DNA from: Novosphingobium sp. PP1Y
GTDB lineage: Bacteria; Pseudomonadota; Alphaproteobacteria; Sphingomonadales; Sphingomonadaceae
DNA length: 64,000 nt
Direction: 5' to 3'
NCBI RefSeq assembly: GCF_000253255.1
Contig: NC_015580.1
Coordinates: 3,671,001 to 3,735,000, forward strand
The notes beneath the pieces were generated by a model. It had not been told where the DNA came from. It made no database searches and saw only the letters and a list, made by a program, of their open reading frames with translations. A program made the translations under genes and the position numbers. Below are positions 63,264 to 64,000 of this stretch, piece by piece. Every line of letters begins with the position of its first letter. Positions within the stretch are counted from its first letter, which is position 1.

Positions 63264-64000
63264 ATGGAAACCCCCGTGCCCACCGAAAACCTCGAAGCCT
63301 CGTTCGATCTCGTCGCCCGGCAGGATGCGACGGAGGCCGCCGTGGCCGAGATCCGCACCGACGTCGCGGACGTAAAGTCCCGCCTCGAGCGCGTCAGCCG
63401 CGCCGCCGCACGCCCGGTGATCGCCGGCAGCGCCCCCGCCAGCCCTGAAGTGAAGGGCTTCGTCGAGGGCTACCTGCGCCACGGCCGGGAGACCGAGCTC
63501 AAGTCGATCTCCGGCGCCGTCGCAGCCGATGGCGGCTATGCCGTGCCACAGGAAATCGACGCGCTGATCGCCTCGCGCCTCACCGCGATCAGCCCGATCC
63601 GCGCAATCGCCCAGGTCGTGCAGACCGGCAGCGCGGGCTACCGCAAGCTGGTAACGACCGGCGGCACTGCCTCCGGCTGGGTCAGCGAGACCGCCGCGCG
63701 CCCGCAGACCGACACGCCCAGCTTCGCCGAAATCGCCCCGCCGACCGGGGAACTCTATGCCAATCCGGCAGCAAGCCAGACGATGCTCGACGACGCGGTC
63801 TTCGACCTCCAGTCCTGGCTGGCCGACGAGATCGCCACCGAGTTCGCCCGGGCCGAGGGCGCGGCTTTCGTCGGCGGTGACGGGGTCAACCAGCCGATGG
63901 GCTTTCTCTCCGCCCCAACCAGCACCGCCGCCGATGCCGCGCGCACTTTCGGGACGCTGCAGCACCTCGTCTCGGGCGATGCCGGGGGCTTCGATACTGC
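63264..64000 (+). CDS. HK97-family major capsid protein, cut by the right window edge
   Basis: The first 245 residues of the head protein. Residues about 1-60 (SFDLVARQDATEAAVAEIRT) form the coiled-coil delta domain removed by the protease. The HK97 fold then begins (EVKGFVEGYLRHGRETELKS, AVAADGGYAVPQEIDALI, FDLQSWLADEIATEFARAEGAAFVGGDGVNQPMG). The frame is open to the end of the window. AAGG lies in the GAAAGGCAATT leader before ATG 63264. Confidence 0.94.
   Translation, partial: METPVPTENLEASFDLVARQDATEAAVAEIRTDVADVKSRLERVSRAAARPVIAGSAPASPEVKGFVEGYLRHGRETELKSISGAVAADGGYAVPQEIDALIASRLTAISPIRAIAQVVQTGSAGYRKLVTTGGTASGWVSETAARPQTDTPSFAEIAPPTGELYANPAASQTMLDDAVFDLQSWLADEIATEFARAEGAAFVGGDGVNQPMGFLSAPTSTAADAARTFGTLQHLVSGDAGGFDT

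Noticed and set aside
62157..63965. 602-codon antisense frame across portal, protease and capsid
   Set aside because: It spans several well-supported genes on the other strand and has no coding features of its own.
59506..64000. Recent prophage
   Set aside because: No integrase, repressor, attachment repeats or composition change is seen on the left flank. The gene order is that of a gene transfer agent.

Overview
The window comes from a GC-rich chromosome of an alphaproteobacterium, most likely a sphingomonad of the Novosphingobium/Sphingobium type. The support is a serine palmitoyltransferase beside a small acyl carrier protein (sphingolipid synthesis), an alphaproteobacterial GapR (DUF2312), DivK next to DUF3572, a split MetH, a PEP-CTERM protein of the VPAP type, a single-cysteine DksA and an RcGTA-like head gene cluster. 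Almost all of it is housekeeping chromosome. No tRNA, rRNA, insertion sequence, integrase or CRISPR array was seen.

Layout. 1-1.6 kb: nadE (cut by the left edge) and a tiny lipoprotein gene with a structured 3' end. 1.7-7.9 kb: a methionine-cycle operon of an ArsR-type regulator fused to a methyltransferase fold (SahR-like, with a perfect palindromic operator), metF, the homocysteine-binding half of MetH, a GNAT acetyltransferase and the folate/cobalamin/activation half of MetH. 8-17 kb: recQ, an L,D-transpeptidase, a drug/metabolite transporter, acnA with a strong terminator, and a serine-rich PEP-CTERM surface protein. 17-23 kb: ruvB, ruvA and ruvC interrupted by an opposing GT22-type mannosyltransferase gene, then yebC, a YbjQ-type gene, gapR and DUF1244. 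23-31 kb: pyk, lysE-type exporter, yggS, thiE-like gene, ftsK and a Kef-type antiporter. 31-39 kb: divergent lrp/ald with paired operators, a diguanylate cyclase, a thioesterase coupled to oligopeptidase B, aminopeptidase P and a cupin. 39.5-42.4 kb: an EF-hand protein followed by a two-component system. 42-48 kb: a HerA-type ATPase, fused pabB-pabC, an aminotransferase, an RluA-type synthase and arfB. 48-52 kb: DUF4112, lipoproteins, PilZ, dksA and a Sel1-like protein. 52-55.6 kb: a five-gene operon with overlapping ends (DUF3572, HAD, RidA, GDPD, GNAT/FemAB-like) facing away from divK. 56-57.6 kb: acp-spt for sphingolipids. 57.6-59.3 kb: flavin reductase, usg and a YqaA-type membrane protein. 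59.5-64 kb: the start of a gene-transfer-agent-like head module (small terminase-like, large terminase, portal, DUF6127-like, prohead protease, major capsid), which runs off the right edge.

The most interesting items are the palindrome and promoter in front of the GTA-like module, the SahR-like palindrome that seems to overlap a leaderless promoter, the row of hairpins behind the small lipoprotein gene, the EF-hand/two-component operon with its leader hairpin, and the low-complexity PEP-CTERM protein. I see no clearly new defence or mobile system. The GTA-like module is the only phage-derived locus.
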